From contig NZ_JAIEZP010000001.1 of assembly GCF_019679475.1 (NCBI RefSeq), positions 1,054,001-1,118,000 of the forward strand: a stretch of DNA of 64,000 nt, written 5' to 3'. This stretch comes from Hyphomonas sediminis. Lineage in GTDB: Bacteria; Pseudomonadota; Alphaproteobacteria; Caulobacterales; Hyphomonadaceae. The notes under the pieces are model-generated. The model was not told the origin of the DNA. It did no database searches and worked only from the letters and a program-made list of their open reading frames with translations. This document shows, in pieces, positions 36,520 to 45,171 of the stretch. The number at the start of each line of letters is the position of its first letter. Position 1 is the stretch's first letter. The position numbers were made by a program, and so were the translations under genes.

Positions 36520-36963
36520 ATGAGCGAGCTCTATCACAATCGCATCCTCGAACTGGCCGCCGACATTCCCAATGTCGGCCAGTTGGGCAACCCTGAGGGC
36601 GAAGCCCTCAAAGTGTCCCGAGTTTGCGGTTCAACCGTGCATGTTTCCATCATCCTCGATGAAACAGGGGGGCAGGTGAAAGAAATCGCTGTCGATCCAA
36701 AGGCTTGTGCGCTTGGTCAGGCGGCAACGTCGATCCTTTCCTCCAATGCGGTTGGAGCAACCGTTGGAGAAATTCGGGCGGCCTTTGAAGCGCTCCGCGC
36801 CATGCTGAAAGAGGGCGGCCCGCCACCTGAAGGGCGCTTCTGGGAGCTGCGCCATCTGGAACCTGTGGCTGACTATCCGCCTCGCCACGCCTCGACACTG
36901 CTGGCCTTCGAGGCTGCCGTTGCTGCAATTGACCAGGCGCTGGCGGCAAGGGCGGCAACCTGA
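36520..36963 (+). CDS. NifU/IscU-like iron-sulfur scaffold family protein
   Basis: The 147-residue protein has the IscU-like fold: YHNRILELAADIP at the start, VCGSTVHVSI with Cys36, and DPKACALGQAATSI with Cys63. The third cysteine of true scaffolds is not present; HLEPVADYPPRHAS fills the region. This is a widespread alphaproteobacterial form next to yidD. It may still help in cluster assembly or binding, but activity as a full three-cysteine scaffold is doubtful. Its stop overlaps the yidD start (TGATG). Confidence 0.87.
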   Translation: MSELYHNRILELAADIPNVGQLGNPEGEALKVSRVCGSTVHVSIILDETGGQVKEIAVDPKACALGQAATSILSSNAVGATVGEIRAAFEALRAMLKEGGPPPEGRFWELRHLEPVADYPPRHASTLLAFEAAVAAIDQALAARAAT

Positions 36964-37283
36964 TGAGCCTGCGCCGGTCAGCCGCCTACGTGCTCCTGGC
37001 CATCTACAAGCATGGCCCCAGCCAGATGTTCCAGCTGTTCGGCGCCCGCTGCCAGCATACGCCCACCTGCAGTGAATACGGCGCTGAATGCGTGGCGCGT
37101 CATGGCTGGTGGCCGGGTGGCTGGATGACGCTCGCCCGGTTCATTCGCTGCCGTCCAGGCGGCAGTTACGGATATGATCCCGCGCCGGAAGCAAAGCCCT
37201 CCGTTCCGTTCTGGCAGCCCTGGCGCTATGGCGATTGGGCGTCTGGCCCTCGAGGCGCAGTTGAATCGTCGCCCGATGCGTGA
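36963..37283 (+). CDS. yidD: membrane protein insertion efficiency factor YidD
   Basis: A small protein (106 residues) that assists YidC-dependent insertion at the inner membrane. The diagnostic block is ARCQHTPTCSEYG (29-41), with an amphipathic N-terminal helix before it and ARFIRCRPGGSYGYDPAP after it. The C-terminal 25 residues past PEAKP vary in the family. It overlaps the NifU-like gene by one base. The 273-bp gap to thrS holds no gene that I can support. Confidence 0.94.
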   Translation: MSLRRSAAYVLLAIYKHGPSQMFQLFGARCQHTPTCSEYGAECVARHGWWPGGWMTLARFIRCRPGGSYGYDPAPEAKPSVPFWQPWRYGDWASGPRGAVESSPDA

Positions 37284-37556
37284 CATATGAGCCCCATGAA
37301 CGCAGGCTTCTTCCTCACCGGGCTCACCCCGCGAACTCGTCAGGGTGCATGACGCACTCCTGAAGGCGCCCTGATGCCTGCATCGCGCGCTCCGTTCATG
37401 CACCCGCACAAGTAAGCCGACCCGGCTGCCCCTGAAAACGGGGTAGGATTTCCGGTAAAGCCGCGTTAATCACGGCCCGCCAGAACCTTAGCCGGATTCC
37501 CAGATTTTCCCTGCGGGAACATGCCGTTCCGCAGCCCGCCAAAGAAACATAGACCC

Positions 37557-39539
37557 ATGATCCAAGTTACGCTGCCCGATGGCTCGAAACGCGAATACCA
37601 GGATGGCGCCTCGCCGCTGGACGTTGCCGAGTCGATCTCCAAATCCCTCGCCAAGAAGGCACTTGCCGCCAAGGTGGATGGCCAGATGTGGGATCTCGTC
37701 CGCCCGCTCGATGGTGATGCCGAAGTGGCCATCATCACGGACCGCGACCCCGAAGGCCTTGAGCTGATCCGCCATGACGCCGCCCACGTTCTCGCCCAGG
37801 CGGTCCAGGAGCTGTACCCAGACGCCCAGGTGACGATCGGCCCCGTCATTGACGATGGCTTCTATTATGACTTTGCCCGCAAGGAGCCGTTCTCCACGGA
37901 AGACTTCGAAAAGATCGAAGCCAAGATGCGTGAGATCGTCGACGCTGATTATCCGATCATCCGTGAGGTCTGGCAGAAAGAGCAGGCCATCGAGACGTTC
38001 AAGTCGATCGGCGAGGACTACAAGGCCCAGATCATCGACGACATCATTCCTCCGGGCGAGGCCATCACGGTGTATCGCCAGGGCGACTGGTATGATCTCT
38101 GCCGCGGTCCACATCTTCCGTCCACGGGCAAACTGCCCAAGGCGTTCAAGCTGATGAAGCTCGCCGGTGCCTACTGGCGCGGCGATCATCGCAACGAAAT
38201 GCTGCAGCGGATGTACGGCACGGCCTGGGCGAATGAGAAAGATCTCAAGGCGCACCTTCACCGTCTTGAAGAGGCCGAGAAGCGCGACCATCGCAAGCTG
38301 GGCGCGCAACTGGACCTGTTCCATCTCGACGGCATCGCCGCTGCCGGCTCTGTCTTCTGGCATCCCAATGGTTTCCAGATCTGGCGCCAGATCGAAGCCT
38401 ATATGCGCCGCCGCCTCGATGCGTCGGGCTATGAGGAAATCAAGACGCCGCAGCTGATGGATTCGGTCCAGTGGGAGAAATCCGGCCACTGGGGCAAGTA
38501 TCGCGAAAACATGTTCATCGTTCCCGATTTCATTCCGGAAGGGGATGAAGGCGTGGAAATCTCCGTGCCCGAAGACGCCCGCCTGATGGCCCTGAAACCG
38601 ATGAACTGCCCGGCCCATGTCGAGGTGTTCAAGTCCGGCCAGAAATCCTATCGCGACCTGCCGCTGCGCCTTGCCGAGTTTGGCTGCTGCCACCGCAACG
38701 AGCCGCACGGCGCCATTCATGGCATCATGCGGGTTCGTCAGTTCACGCAGGATGATGCCCACATCTTCTGCCGCGAAGATCAGATCGTCGAAGAGTCGAT
38801 CCGGTTCTGCCGCCTGCTGGAAAGCGTGTATCGCGATTTTGGCTTCGAGAGCATCGCCGTAAAACTCTCCACGCGGCCGGATGTGCGCGCGGGCGACGAC
38901 GCCACTTGGGACCGGGCAGAGAAAGGCCTGAAGGATGCCGTCGATGCGGCGGGCCTGCCTTGCGAGATCCTTCCCGGCGAAGGCGCCTTCTATGGTCCGA
39001 AACTGGAATTCCAGCTGACAGATGCCATCGGCCGCGTCTGGCAATGCGGCACGCTGCAGCTCGACTATGTGCTACCCGAGCGTCTGGGGGCGGAGTATAC
39101 GGCGTCTGACGGCTCCAAACAGCGCCCCGTCATGCTGCACCGCGCGATCCTCGGATCGATGGAGCGGTTCATTGGTATCCTGATCGAGGAGTTTGCCGGC
39201 GCGTTCCCGCTCTGGCTGGCGCCGGTGCAGGTCGTCGTGGCCGCGATTTCGGATGATGCTGCCGGCGAGTATGCTGAAGAGGTGGCTGCTGAGCTGCGCA
39301 GCATCGGCCTCCGCGCTGAGGTCGACCGCCGCAATGAGACGATCAACTACAAGGTCCGCGAACATTCCCTGCAGAAGGTTCCCGTGATCGCCGTGGTTGG
39401 CGCGCGTGAAGCAGAAGAACGCAAGCTGGCGCTTCGCCGGCTTGGCTCGAATGGGCAACAGATCATCTTGCTCGACGACGCCAAGCAGCAGCTGGTGGAT
39501 GAAGCCCTTCCGCCAGACCTGAAGCGTGCCCGCAGCTAG
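37557..39539 (+). CDS. thrS: threonyl-tRNA synthetase
   Basis: Charges tRNA-Thr and edits serine. The 660-residue protein has an N-terminal TGS domain (1-62, [14 protein letters not shown]), the editing domain with [12 protein letters not shown] and [14 protein letters not shown], and the class II core ([10 protein letters not shown] zinc cysteine, [12 protein letters not shown] motif 2 [28 protein letters not shown] motif 3) plus an anticodon domain ([13 protein letters not shown]). The start at 37557 fits the family; an ATG at 37521 would add 12 unrelated residues. Membrane polysaccharide genes follow after only 6 bp. Confidence 0.97.
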   Translation: MIQVTLPDGSKREYQDGASPLDVAESISKSLAKKALAAKVDGQMWDLVRPLDGDAEVAIITDRDPEGLELIRHDAAHVLAQAVQELYPDAQVTIGPVIDDGFYYDFARKEPFSTEDFEKIEAKMREIVDADYPIIREVWQKEQAIETFKSIGEDYKAQIIDDIIPPGEAITVYRQGDWYDLCRGPHLPSTGKLPKAFKLMKLAGAYWRGDHRNEMLQRMYGTAWANEKDLKAHLHRLEEAEKRDHRKLGAQLDLFHLDGIAAAGSVFWHPNGFQIWRQIEAYMRRRLDASGYEEIKTPQLMDSVQWEKSGHWGKYRENMFIVPDFIPEGDEGVEISVPEDARLMALKPMNCPAHVEVFKSGQKSYRDLPLRLAEFGCCHRNEPHGAIHGIMRVRQFTQDDAHIFCREDQIVEESIRFCRLLESVYRDFGFESIAVKLSTRPDVRAGDDATWDRAEKGLKDAVDAAGLPCEILPGEGAFYGPKLEFQLTDAIGRVWQCGTLQLDYVLPERLGAEYTASDGSKQRPVMLHRAILGSMERFIGILIEEFAGAFPLWLAPVQVVVAAISDDAAGEYAEEVAAELRSIGLRAEVDRRNETINYKVREHSLQKVPVIAVVGAREAEERKLALRRLGSNGQQIILLDDAKQQLVDEALPPDLKRARS

Positions 39540-39545
39540 TCTGAG

Positions 39546-40817
39546 ATGACAAGCCCGCCGGGATTGGCCAGAGTAAGTGGCATGGCATACGGACCCGTCT
39601 TTGCCGGACTGCTGCTGCTCTGGCCGCTTCTTGCCGTCCTGGGCACGCTGGGCTTTGCGCCGCTTCTGGGCCTGACGGGTATTGCCGCGCTGTTGTTGGC
39701 GCGCCCCCGCATGCCGCCGCCGGTCTACTGCCTGTTTGCGATTGCCTTTGTAGGATGGGCGGCGATCAGCGAGCTTTGGTCTCCTGCTTCGAAAGGCCTG
39801 TTCAGCGGCAATTTGCTTGAGGGCAATTTCGCGATCAAGGCGCGCAGCGTGATCGTCGTTCTCACGGCGCTTTTTGCGATGCTGACACTTGCCGGTGCGT
39901 TGCGCTCGCAGCTGACCCCGCGCACACGTCGCTGGATTTATGGCGCACTGATTGTGCAGGGCGTGCTCGTGTTCCTTTCGGCGGTTGCTGCCGGGCCGGT
40001 TCTCGCGCTCATCTATGGCACTGACCCGAATATTGCGGATGGTGTGCAGAATGTTGGGCGCAACACGAACGCATTCGCGGTTGTTTTGCCAATTCTGGCG
40101 GCTGCGCTCGGTGCACAGGGAGACCGGCGGGGCATTCTTGCGGCCTGCAGTCTTGTGCTGTTGACACTGCTGGCAGCGCTGATGATGGACAATCACTCAA
40201 CCGTCTTTGCCATCGTCGGAATGATTGGAGCGGTCATGCTGGTCCGCTTCCTGCCAAATCTTGGCTTCCGCTGGTTGTTCGGCCTTATCGGGGCGAACAT
40301 AGCTGCCGCGCCGCTTGTGATGAGCCTTATCATCCGGGGGCTGTCGAGCATCGACGCGTATCTTCCCGCCTCATTTCGTTCCCGTGTTGCGGCCTGGGAA
40401 CTTGTCATGTCGCGGGTCGGTGAGTCGCCCTATGTCGGCCATGGCCTCATGGCGAGCCGAACTTGGCGAGACAGTTATTCGGATTTTCCCGCTCTTGCTG
40501 CGAAGTTCCCTGAAACTTGGGCCCTATATCCTGTCGTGCCAGGCCATCCGCACAATATGCCTTTGCAGATCTGGGCGGAAACCGGTCTGATCGGCGCAAT
40601 GCTGGCCGCCTTCGCTGTAATGACGTTCGGTTTCCGGTTGCCGCGGCCGGCAGATTTCTCGCCTGCGACGCGTTACGCCATCGCCGGAATGGCGGGCGCG
40701 GTGTTCAGTATCTTCAACTTTTCCTACAGCGTCTGGAATGAAGCGTTCTGGTCTGGTCTGGCTCTTTCTGCTGCCATGCTGATCCTGCTGGACCGGTCGC
40801 GGAGACAGCATGACTGA
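39546..40817 (+). CDS. O-antigen ligase family membrane protein
   Basis: The 423-residue protein has about ten hydrophobic helices and the signature of the O-antigen ligase/polymerase (Wzy_C) family: a large periplasmic loop with GHGLMASRTWRD and PVVPGHPHNMPLQIWAETGLIG, where a conserved His and Glu fall. It would transfer or polymerise lipid-linked glycans at the inner membrane's outer face. WaaL and Wzy types cannot be told apart here. The last 8 bp overlap the glycosyltransferase gene, so both likely act on one glycan. Confidence 0.88.
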   Translation: MTSPPGLARVSGMAYGPVFAGLLLLWPLLAVLGTLGFAPLLGLTGIAALLLARPRMPPPVYCLFAIAFVGWAAISELWSPASKGLFSGNLLEGNFAIKARSVIVVLTALFAMLTLAGALRSQLTPRTRRWIYGALIVQGVLVFLSAVAAGPVLALIYGTDPNIADGVQNVGRNTNAFAVVLPILAAALGAQGDRRGILAACSLVLLTLLAALMMDNHSTVFAIVGMIGAVMLVRFLPNLGFRWLFGLIGANIAAAPLVMSLIIRGLSSIDAYLPASFRSRVAAWELVMSRVGESPYVGHGLMASRTWRDSYSDFPALAAKFPETWALYPVVPGHPHNMPLQIWAETGLIGAMLAAFAVMTFGFRLPRPADFSPATRYAIAGMAGAVFSIFNFSYSVWNEAFWSGLALSAAMLILLDRSRRQHD

Positions 40818-41616
40818 CCGTGTGGCGGCGTTGGTGGTCACCTATCACACCGGCCCGCGCCTTCTTGAATGTCTCTACGCTCTGAAGGCCGAACCGACGG
40901 TTTCGGAGATCATCATTGCGGACAATGGCAACCCAGCGGCAGTGCAGGCATGGCTGAAGGCGTTTGCGGACGCCGCCCAGGGCAGGGTGAAGCTTCTGTG
41001 CTTGCCAAATCCCGGATTTGGCGCTGGCGTGAACCGCGCTGCTGAAGAGACCGACGCGGAGCTGCTGCTGGTTATCAATCCGGACTGCGTGTTGCGGCGT
41101 GGTTCAGTTCGGCAGCTTTCTGACGCGCTAGGCGGCGCGCCTGCACCGGCCATTGTTGGCGGGCGTATCTTTGGGGTCGACGGCATTGAGCAGCGCGGCG
41201 CGCGGCGCAATACGCTGACGCTGGCAACTGCTCTGGGGCTTTCGCGCTGGACATTGGAGACAGATCCGCCGCCCTCGGGACCGATCAGGGTTGGGGCGAT
41301 TTCCGGCGCGTTCTTCCTGATGCGGCGGGCAGACTTTGAAACCTTGGGCGGTTTCGACGAAGGTTACTTTCTGCATGTCGAGGATGTGGACCTCTGCCGG
41401 CGCGCCATCGATGCAGGTGGCGCAGTGATTTACCAGCCAGCGGCTGGAGCATTGCATTATACTTCCACATCGAACGCGCCGTCTGACTTTGTGCGAGGCC
41501 ACAAGGCGAAGAGCCTGGCACGATATTTCCGCAAGTTTGCCAGAGGTCCGATTGAGCGGGCGCTGGTGGAGCTGACCGTTCCGTTCATGGCGCTTGCCTT
41601 GAAAATGCGCCGCTGA
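40810..41616 (+). CDS. family 2 glycosyltransferase
   Basis: The 268-residue GT-A fold protein shows VAALVVTYHTGPRLLECL, IIIADNGNP (first acidic nucleotide contact), GFGAGVNRA, LLVINPDCVL (the DxD equivalent reads NPDC) and a later GFDEGYFLHVEDVDLCRRA, the rhamnosyltransferase-like ED block. This form resembles rhamnosyltransferases of surface glycans. No membrane helix, so it works at the cytoplasmic side. It overlaps the ligase gene and ends at a strong two-way terminator. Confidence 0.92.
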   Translation: MTDRVAALVVTYHTGPRLLECLYALKAEPTVSEIIIADNGNPAAVQAWLKAFADAAQGRVKLLCLPNPGFGAGVNRAAEETDAELLLVINPDCVLRRGSVRQLSDALGGAPAPAIVGGRIFGVDGIEQRGARRNTLTLATALGLSRWTLETDPPPSGPIRVGAISGAFFLMRRADFETLGGFDEGYFLHVEDVDLCRRAIDAGGAVIYQPAAGALHYTSTSNAPSDFVRGHKAKSLARYFRKFARGPIERALVELTVPFMALALKMRR

Positions 41617-41630
41617 AAGGCTGCGGAACG

Positions 41631-41661
41631 AAAAAACCCCGGTCCGAAGACCGGGGTTTTT
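41631..41661. terminator. two-way terminator between glycosyltransferase and rpmE
   Basis: AAAAACCCCGGTC-CGAA-GACCGGGGTTTTT, a perfect hairpin with A and T tails, 14 bp after the glycosyltransferase stop and 32 bp after the rpmE stop. Confidence 0.95.
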
Positions 41662-41692
41662 CACGCAACGCATCGCGTTAAGGCGAGAAGCC

Positions 41693-41911
41693 TTACACGA
41701 AGCCTTTGAACTTGTCTTTGAAGCGCGAAACGCGGCCGCCGCGGTCAAGGCTCTTGCCTTCGCCGCCGGTCCAGGCCGGGTGCACTTTCGGGTCGATGTC
41801 GAGAACCATGCGGTCACCCTCTTTGCCCCAGGTGGAGCGGGTCTGGTACTCGGTGCCGTCCGTCATCACCACGGTGATGAAGTGGTAGTCGGGATGCCCT
41901 TCTTTCTTCAT
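41693..41911 (-). CDS. rpmE: 50S ribosomal protein L31
   Basis: The 72-residue protein reads [20 protein letters not shown], then [19 protein letters not shown] and [21 protein letters not shown], the L31 pattern of alphaproteobacteria. There are no cysteines, so it is the zinc-free form. The start at 41911 is fixed by homology; the frame is open upstream to 41974. It is divergent from the ABC exporter gene at 42086. Confidence 0.96.
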   Translation of the reverse strand: MKKEGHPDYHFITVVMTDGTEYQTRSTWGKEGDRMVLDIDPKVHPAWTGGEGKSLDRGGRVSRFKDKFKGFV

Positions 41912-42085
41912 GGACTGGGCCTCTCTCTCATGTGCCGTGTCATAATGGGTTGACGCATTCGGGTGCGCTGGCATGTCTCAGCCGGAATTCGAAGAGGGCC
42001 GTATAAGGGAAAGGCCCGGCCCCCGCAAGGGGCGCTGACAGGGATTCGGCAACAGTCGGACCAAACAGGGAGAAATGCCGGGCAT

Positions 42086-43918
42086 ATGGCCGATTCCAGC
42101 GCCAATATCGTTGACGATCGTCGCACCACCCTGCCGGAAGGCGGGGAGGCGATGAGCCGCCCAAAGGCACGCAGCCTGAAGCCGCTGGCGCTCTTGTGGC
42201 CTTATGTGCGCAAGCATTGGATCACGGTTTCGGTCGCGCTGCTGTTCCTTGTGGCCGCCGCCGCTGTCAGCCTGATGATCCCGATGCTGCTGGGAATGGC
42301 CGCAGATGCGGGGCAGAAGGCTGGGCAAGACCCTGCGCGCCTCAAGGCGCTGATTGACCAGGCGTTTCTGTGGGTGTTTGCCGCTGCCGTCGGTTCCGGC
42401 GTTCTGGGCGCGATCCGCTTCTATTTTGTGTCGCGGTTTGGCGAACGTATCGCCGCCGACCTGCGGCGGGATCTTTATTCTCACCTGCTGAAGCTTTCCC
42501 CGGCCTACCACGCAAACATGCGTTCGGGTGAGGCGGTATCGCGGCTGACGGCGGATGTGACGCTGATCGAGACGTTTCTGGGCTCTTCCGCCTCGCTGGC
42601 GGCCCGGACGCTGATCACGACGACCGGCGCGCTGGGCATGATGCTGGCGGTGAACTGGAAACTTGGCCTGACCCTGCTGGCGATGCTGCCGATCGCCATT
42701 CTGCCGGTGATGGGCATCGGGCGGGTCATCCGGCGGATGTCCAATGTGGCCCAATCGCGCCTGGCCGATGCCGGCGCCGAAGCGGCTGAGACGCTGGACG
42801 CCATCGAGCTGGTGCAGGCTTATGGGCGTGAGCGCGGGCAGCTTTCGGCATTCCAGACGGCGATCGAGGCGACCTTTGCGGCCGCCATGCGCCGGACGGG
42901 CGCGCGGGCGATCATGATCGTGCTGGTATCGGTGCTTCTGTTCGGCGGCTTTACCGGCGTGCTGTGGATGGGCGCGCGGGCGGTTGCCACCGGGGAGATG
43001 AGTTTCGGCGACCTGGCGGCGATGGTGATGTATGCCGCGTATGCCGGTTCGGGTTTTGGCATGCTGGCGGAAGTTTACGGCGAAGTGATGCGCGCGGCAG
43101 GCGCGGCAGACCGGGCTGCCGAAGTGCTGCGCGCCGTGCCGGAGATTGCGGCGCCGGCGAGGCCCAAGGCGATGCCGGAGAAGGGTGACGGCGCGTTGCG
43201 GTTTGACAATGTTTCCTTTCGGTATGGCGAGGCTTCGACTTCGGCGCTTGAGAGCTTTTCGCTGGATGTGAAGCCCGGCGAGTTCGTGGCGCTGGTCGGC
43301 CCCAGCGGGGCGGGCAAGACGACCGTGTTCCGGCTGGCGCTGCGCCTGTTTGATCCGCAGGCGGGCGATATCCGGCTGGACGGGATTGGTTCGACCGAGG
43401 CTGAGCCAGGCGATTGGCGGAGGCGGTTTGCCTATGCGCCGCAGGAAGCGGCGCTGTTTACCGGAACGGCCGCGGAAAATATCCGTTTCGGCGATGCGTC
43501 GGCGGACGATGCTGTTCTGGAGCAGGCGGCGCGGATGGCCGAGGCCATGGGCTTTCTCAATGAGAAGGAAGGACTCGCGACGGAACTAGGCCAGAAGGGG
43601 CGCAGCCTTTCAGGCGGGCAGCGCCAGCGGATTGCGCTGGCGCGCGCGCTGGTGCGCAACGCGCCGGTGCTGCTGCTGGACGAGGCGACCTCAGCGCTCG
43701 ATTCCGAAAGCGAGGCCGCCGTGCGCCGGGCGATCGAGAATGCGGCGACCGGGCGCACGACACTGGTGATTGCCCACCGCCTGTCCACCGTCCGCCGGGC
43801 CGACCGGATTATCGTGATGGAACACGGCCGGATCGTGGAAGAGGGCACGCATGAAAGCCTGGTGGCACAAGGCGGCCTTTATGCCCGGCTGGCAGACCTT
43901 CAGTTTGCGGAAGGCTGA
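42086..43918 (+). CDS. ABC exporter, fused permease and ATPase (half-transporter)
   Basis: The 610-residue protein has a six-helix membrane domain (about 40-330) and an ATPase domain with Walker A GPSGAGKT at 405-412, LSGGQRQR at 508-515, LLLDEATSALD and the switch histidine in IAHRLSTV, all intact. The proline- and Ala-rich form resembles lipid A/multidrug exporters (MsbA/ATM1-like set), but no substrate residue is diagnostic. It should function as a homodimer in the inner membrane. The ATG at 42086 has GGGAGAAA 12 bp upstream; the open frame extends to 41963. Rpm E lies divergent on the left. Confidence 0.93.
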   Translation: MADSSANIVDDRRTTLPEGGEAMSRPKARSLKPLALLWPYVRKHWITVSVALLFLVAAAAVSLMIPMLLGMAADAGQKAGQDPARLKALIDQAFLWVFAAAVGSGVLGAIRFYFVSRFGERIAADLRRDLYSHLLKLSPAYHANMRSGEAVSRLTADVTLIETFLGSSASLAARTLITTTGALGMMLAVNWKLGLTLLAMLPIAILPVMGIGRVIRRMSNVAQSRLADAGAEAAETLDAIELVQAYGRERGQLSAFQTAIEATFAAAMRRTGARAIMIVLVSVLLFGGFTGVLWMGARAVATGEMSFGDLAAMVMYAAYAGSGFGMLAEVYGEVMRAAGAADRAAEVLRAVPEIAAPARPKAMPEKGDGALRFDNVSFRYGEASTSALESFSLDVKPGEFVALVGPSGAGKTTVFRLALRLFDPQAGDIRLDGIGSTEAEPGDWRRRFAYAPQEAALFTGTAAENIRFGDASADDAVLEQAARMAEAMGFLNEKEGLATELGQKGRSLSGGQRQRIALARALVRNAPVLLLDEATSALDSESEAAVRRAIENAATGRTTLVIAHRLSTVRRADRIIVMEHGRIVEEGTHESLVAQGGLYARLADLQFAEG

Positions 43919-43924
43919 AAGGCG

Positions 43925-44086
43925 TCAGGCCTTCTTGCGATCCCGCTTGAAGGCGCCGTCCAGCGTGACCGAGAAAGCCAGCGACAGGATCAGCGGCACC
44001 CAGATGGGCAGATTGCCGAGGCCGGGCGTTTCCAGCGCTGCGGCCAGATGATCGTCGACACACCACCAGAGAAGCCAGAGCCACAT
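43925..44086 (-). CDS. 53-residue single-helix membrane protein
   Basis: A gene too short for usual cut-offs. The protein starts MWLWLLWWCVDDHLAAALET, continues PGLGNLPIWVPLILSLAFSV and ends TLDGAFKRDRKKA. A hydrophobic span at about 26-42 and a positive tail suggest a small inner membrane protein; the Trp-rich head is unusual. AAAGGAGGT lies 6 bp before the ATG, a near-perfect ribosome site, which supports it as real. It ends 7 bp from the ABC exporter stop, in the opposite direction. I do not recognise a family. Confidence 0.72.
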   Translation of the reverse strand: MWLWLLWWCVDDHLAAALETPGLGNLPIWVPLILSLAFSVTLDGAFKRDRKKA

Positions 44087-44172
44087 GAGAGACCTCCTTT
44101 GTCTTGAGGGAGTGAGTCTAATCTGTAGGCGAGGGGAGGGCTATGGTCTTCATTTGGTGTCTTCTTGCGTTT

Positions 44173-44287
44173 GTCACCCTCGATGCGCGGGAGCGCATCT
44201 GAGGGCCCATCTCCTGATCCTTCTCTCTGCGCCTGCTTCACGGTCTGAAGCTGGGCCCTCAGATGGCCTTTGGCCATCGAGGGTGAC
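44173..44287. repeat. nested inverted repeat, 115 bp
   Basis: GTCACCCTCGATG (44173-44185) pairs with CATCGAGGGTGAC (44275-44287), and inside it CATCTGAGGGCCCA (44196-44209) pairs with TGGGCCCTCAGATG (44252-44265). The 10- and 9-nt pieces between the arms form their own small hairpins with the arm ends: GATGCGC-GGGA-GCGCATC and GATGGCC-TTT-GGCCATC. It can therefore fold as one long hairpin or as a cruciform. This looks like an intergenic palindromic repeat. Confidence 0.8.
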
Positions 44288-44300
44288 GAGGCGTATAGTC

Positions 44301-44340
44301 CAGCACCTTCATCCTCCCCTGCGAAGCGGGGGAGGTGCTG
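44301..44340. repeat. second palindromic repeat unit
   Basis: CAGCACC and GGTGCTG enclose CCTCCCCTGCGAAGCGGGGGAGG. The latter type (CCTCCCC...GGGGAGGTG.. GCGAAG) is a repeat seen between genes in many alphaproteobacteria; the downstream AGCGTCAGTGAAGCGGAGGG resembles the usual trailing half. It lies 13 bp after the first repeat and before the stop of the next gene. Confidence 0.7.
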
Positions 44341-44363
44341 AGCGTCAGTGAAGCGGAGGGGGG

Positions 44364-44939
44364 CTAGGAACTGTTGAGCCCCGCCCAAGCCTTTGGCCGC
44401 GCTTCTTCATCGAGGCGCAGGATCAGCGCGTCGGTCCATGGCGCGAGGCGGCGGAGGATGTGGGCCGGGACGGGAATGTCTTTCAGGCTTGCGCCTTTCC
44501 GCCTGCGGAGGAGACGGGCGAGGCGTTTGGCATGTTTCTCGGGATCATTGAGCACGAGGGCGAGGCGGCGCGCGGCCTCCAGCATCATCGCCCATTGGAG
44601 GAAGGGCGGGTCTGCGGTTTCGGATTTCGATGACCTCGAAGGCGCGCAGGCTTCTTCGATGAGGCGGAAAAGCGGGTCGCGGCGCGCTTGGAGTTTCCCT
44701 GGAGTTTCGTTGGAGTTTTTTGCGGAAACGCCAACGGCGCGATCCGGAAGCATGATCTCTGCGGCGAGGACATGGATGTAGCGACGGATGAGGGCGGCAG
44801 CGGCGGCAAGATGCGCGCGGGCCTCGCTGGCGATGCCGGTGAAGTGTTCGGGCACCACCCTGCGCAGGAGCTGGCGCAGGGCGCCGAGCACGGCGGCGAT
44901 GCGGGTCCAGAGTTCCGGGCGGGGCATGTGATCGAACAT
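44364..44939 (-). CDS. unknown protein, Ala/Arg/Leu-rich
   Basis: A 191-residue, basic, helical protein with no signal or clear membrane helix. Two blocks look conserved in style: ARAHLAAAAALIRRYIHVLAAEI (40-62) and EKHAKRLARLLRRRKGASL near 130-150. I recall similar uncharacterised proteins in Caulobacter-like bacteria but cannot name a family. It lies on its own between repeat clusters. The ATG at 44939 has no strong ribosome site; a start at the second Met (codon 5) is possible. Confidence 0.6.
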   Translation of the reverse strand: MFDHMPRPELWTRIAAVLGALRQLLRRVVPEHFTGIASEARAHLAAAAALIRRYIHVLAAEIMLPDRAVGVSAKNSNETPGKLQARRDPLFRLIEEACAPSRSSKSETADPPFLQWAMMLEAARRLALVLNDPEKHAKRLARLLRRRKGASLKDIPVPAHILRRLAPWTDALILRLDEEARPKAWAGLNSS

Positions 44940-45000
44940 GACCGCGAGGATGGGGAGACGGGAAGCCGGGCGGATAAGGTGTACCGCGAACGCAACAGGC

Positions 45001-45105
45001 CGTCTTCCCGGTTTCGCCGCAGGCGAAGACCGGGATCCAGGGAGAGCCTTGTTTGCGGGACTTTCTGGGGCCCGGACATTTGCTCTCGCAAGTTCCGGGA
45101 AGACG
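45001..45105. repeat. inverted repeat with inner hairpin
   Basis: CGTCTTCCCGG (45001-45011) pairs with CCGGGAAGACG (45095-45105). The left arm can instead fold with TCGCC-GCA-GGCGA and ACCGGGA in a compact hairpin at 45006-45035, with one bulge. The two folds compete, as in mobile palindromic repeats. No ORF with a ribosome site is seen in 44940-45171. Confidence 0.65.
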
Positions 45106-45120
45106 GACGGAGGGGTGCAG

Positions 45121-45152
45121 GGTGTTGGACAGGGCTTTGCCTGTCCAACACC
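45121..45152. repeat. perfect 13-bp-arm hairpin
   Basis: GGTGTTGGACAGG-GCTTTG-CCTGTCCAACACC, lying 20 bp after the monooxygenase stop (minus strand). There is no T run, so it may protect the mRNA end or be another repeat, and not a classic terminator. Confidence 0.7.
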
Positions 45153-45171
45153 TGCTCGCGATTTTGCGAAC

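Noticed and set aside
37284..37556. T-box or attenuator leader before thrS or cysS
   Set aside because: No T-box sequence, no terminator/antiterminator pair and no codon-rich leader peptide is visible; T-boxes are not expected in this class.
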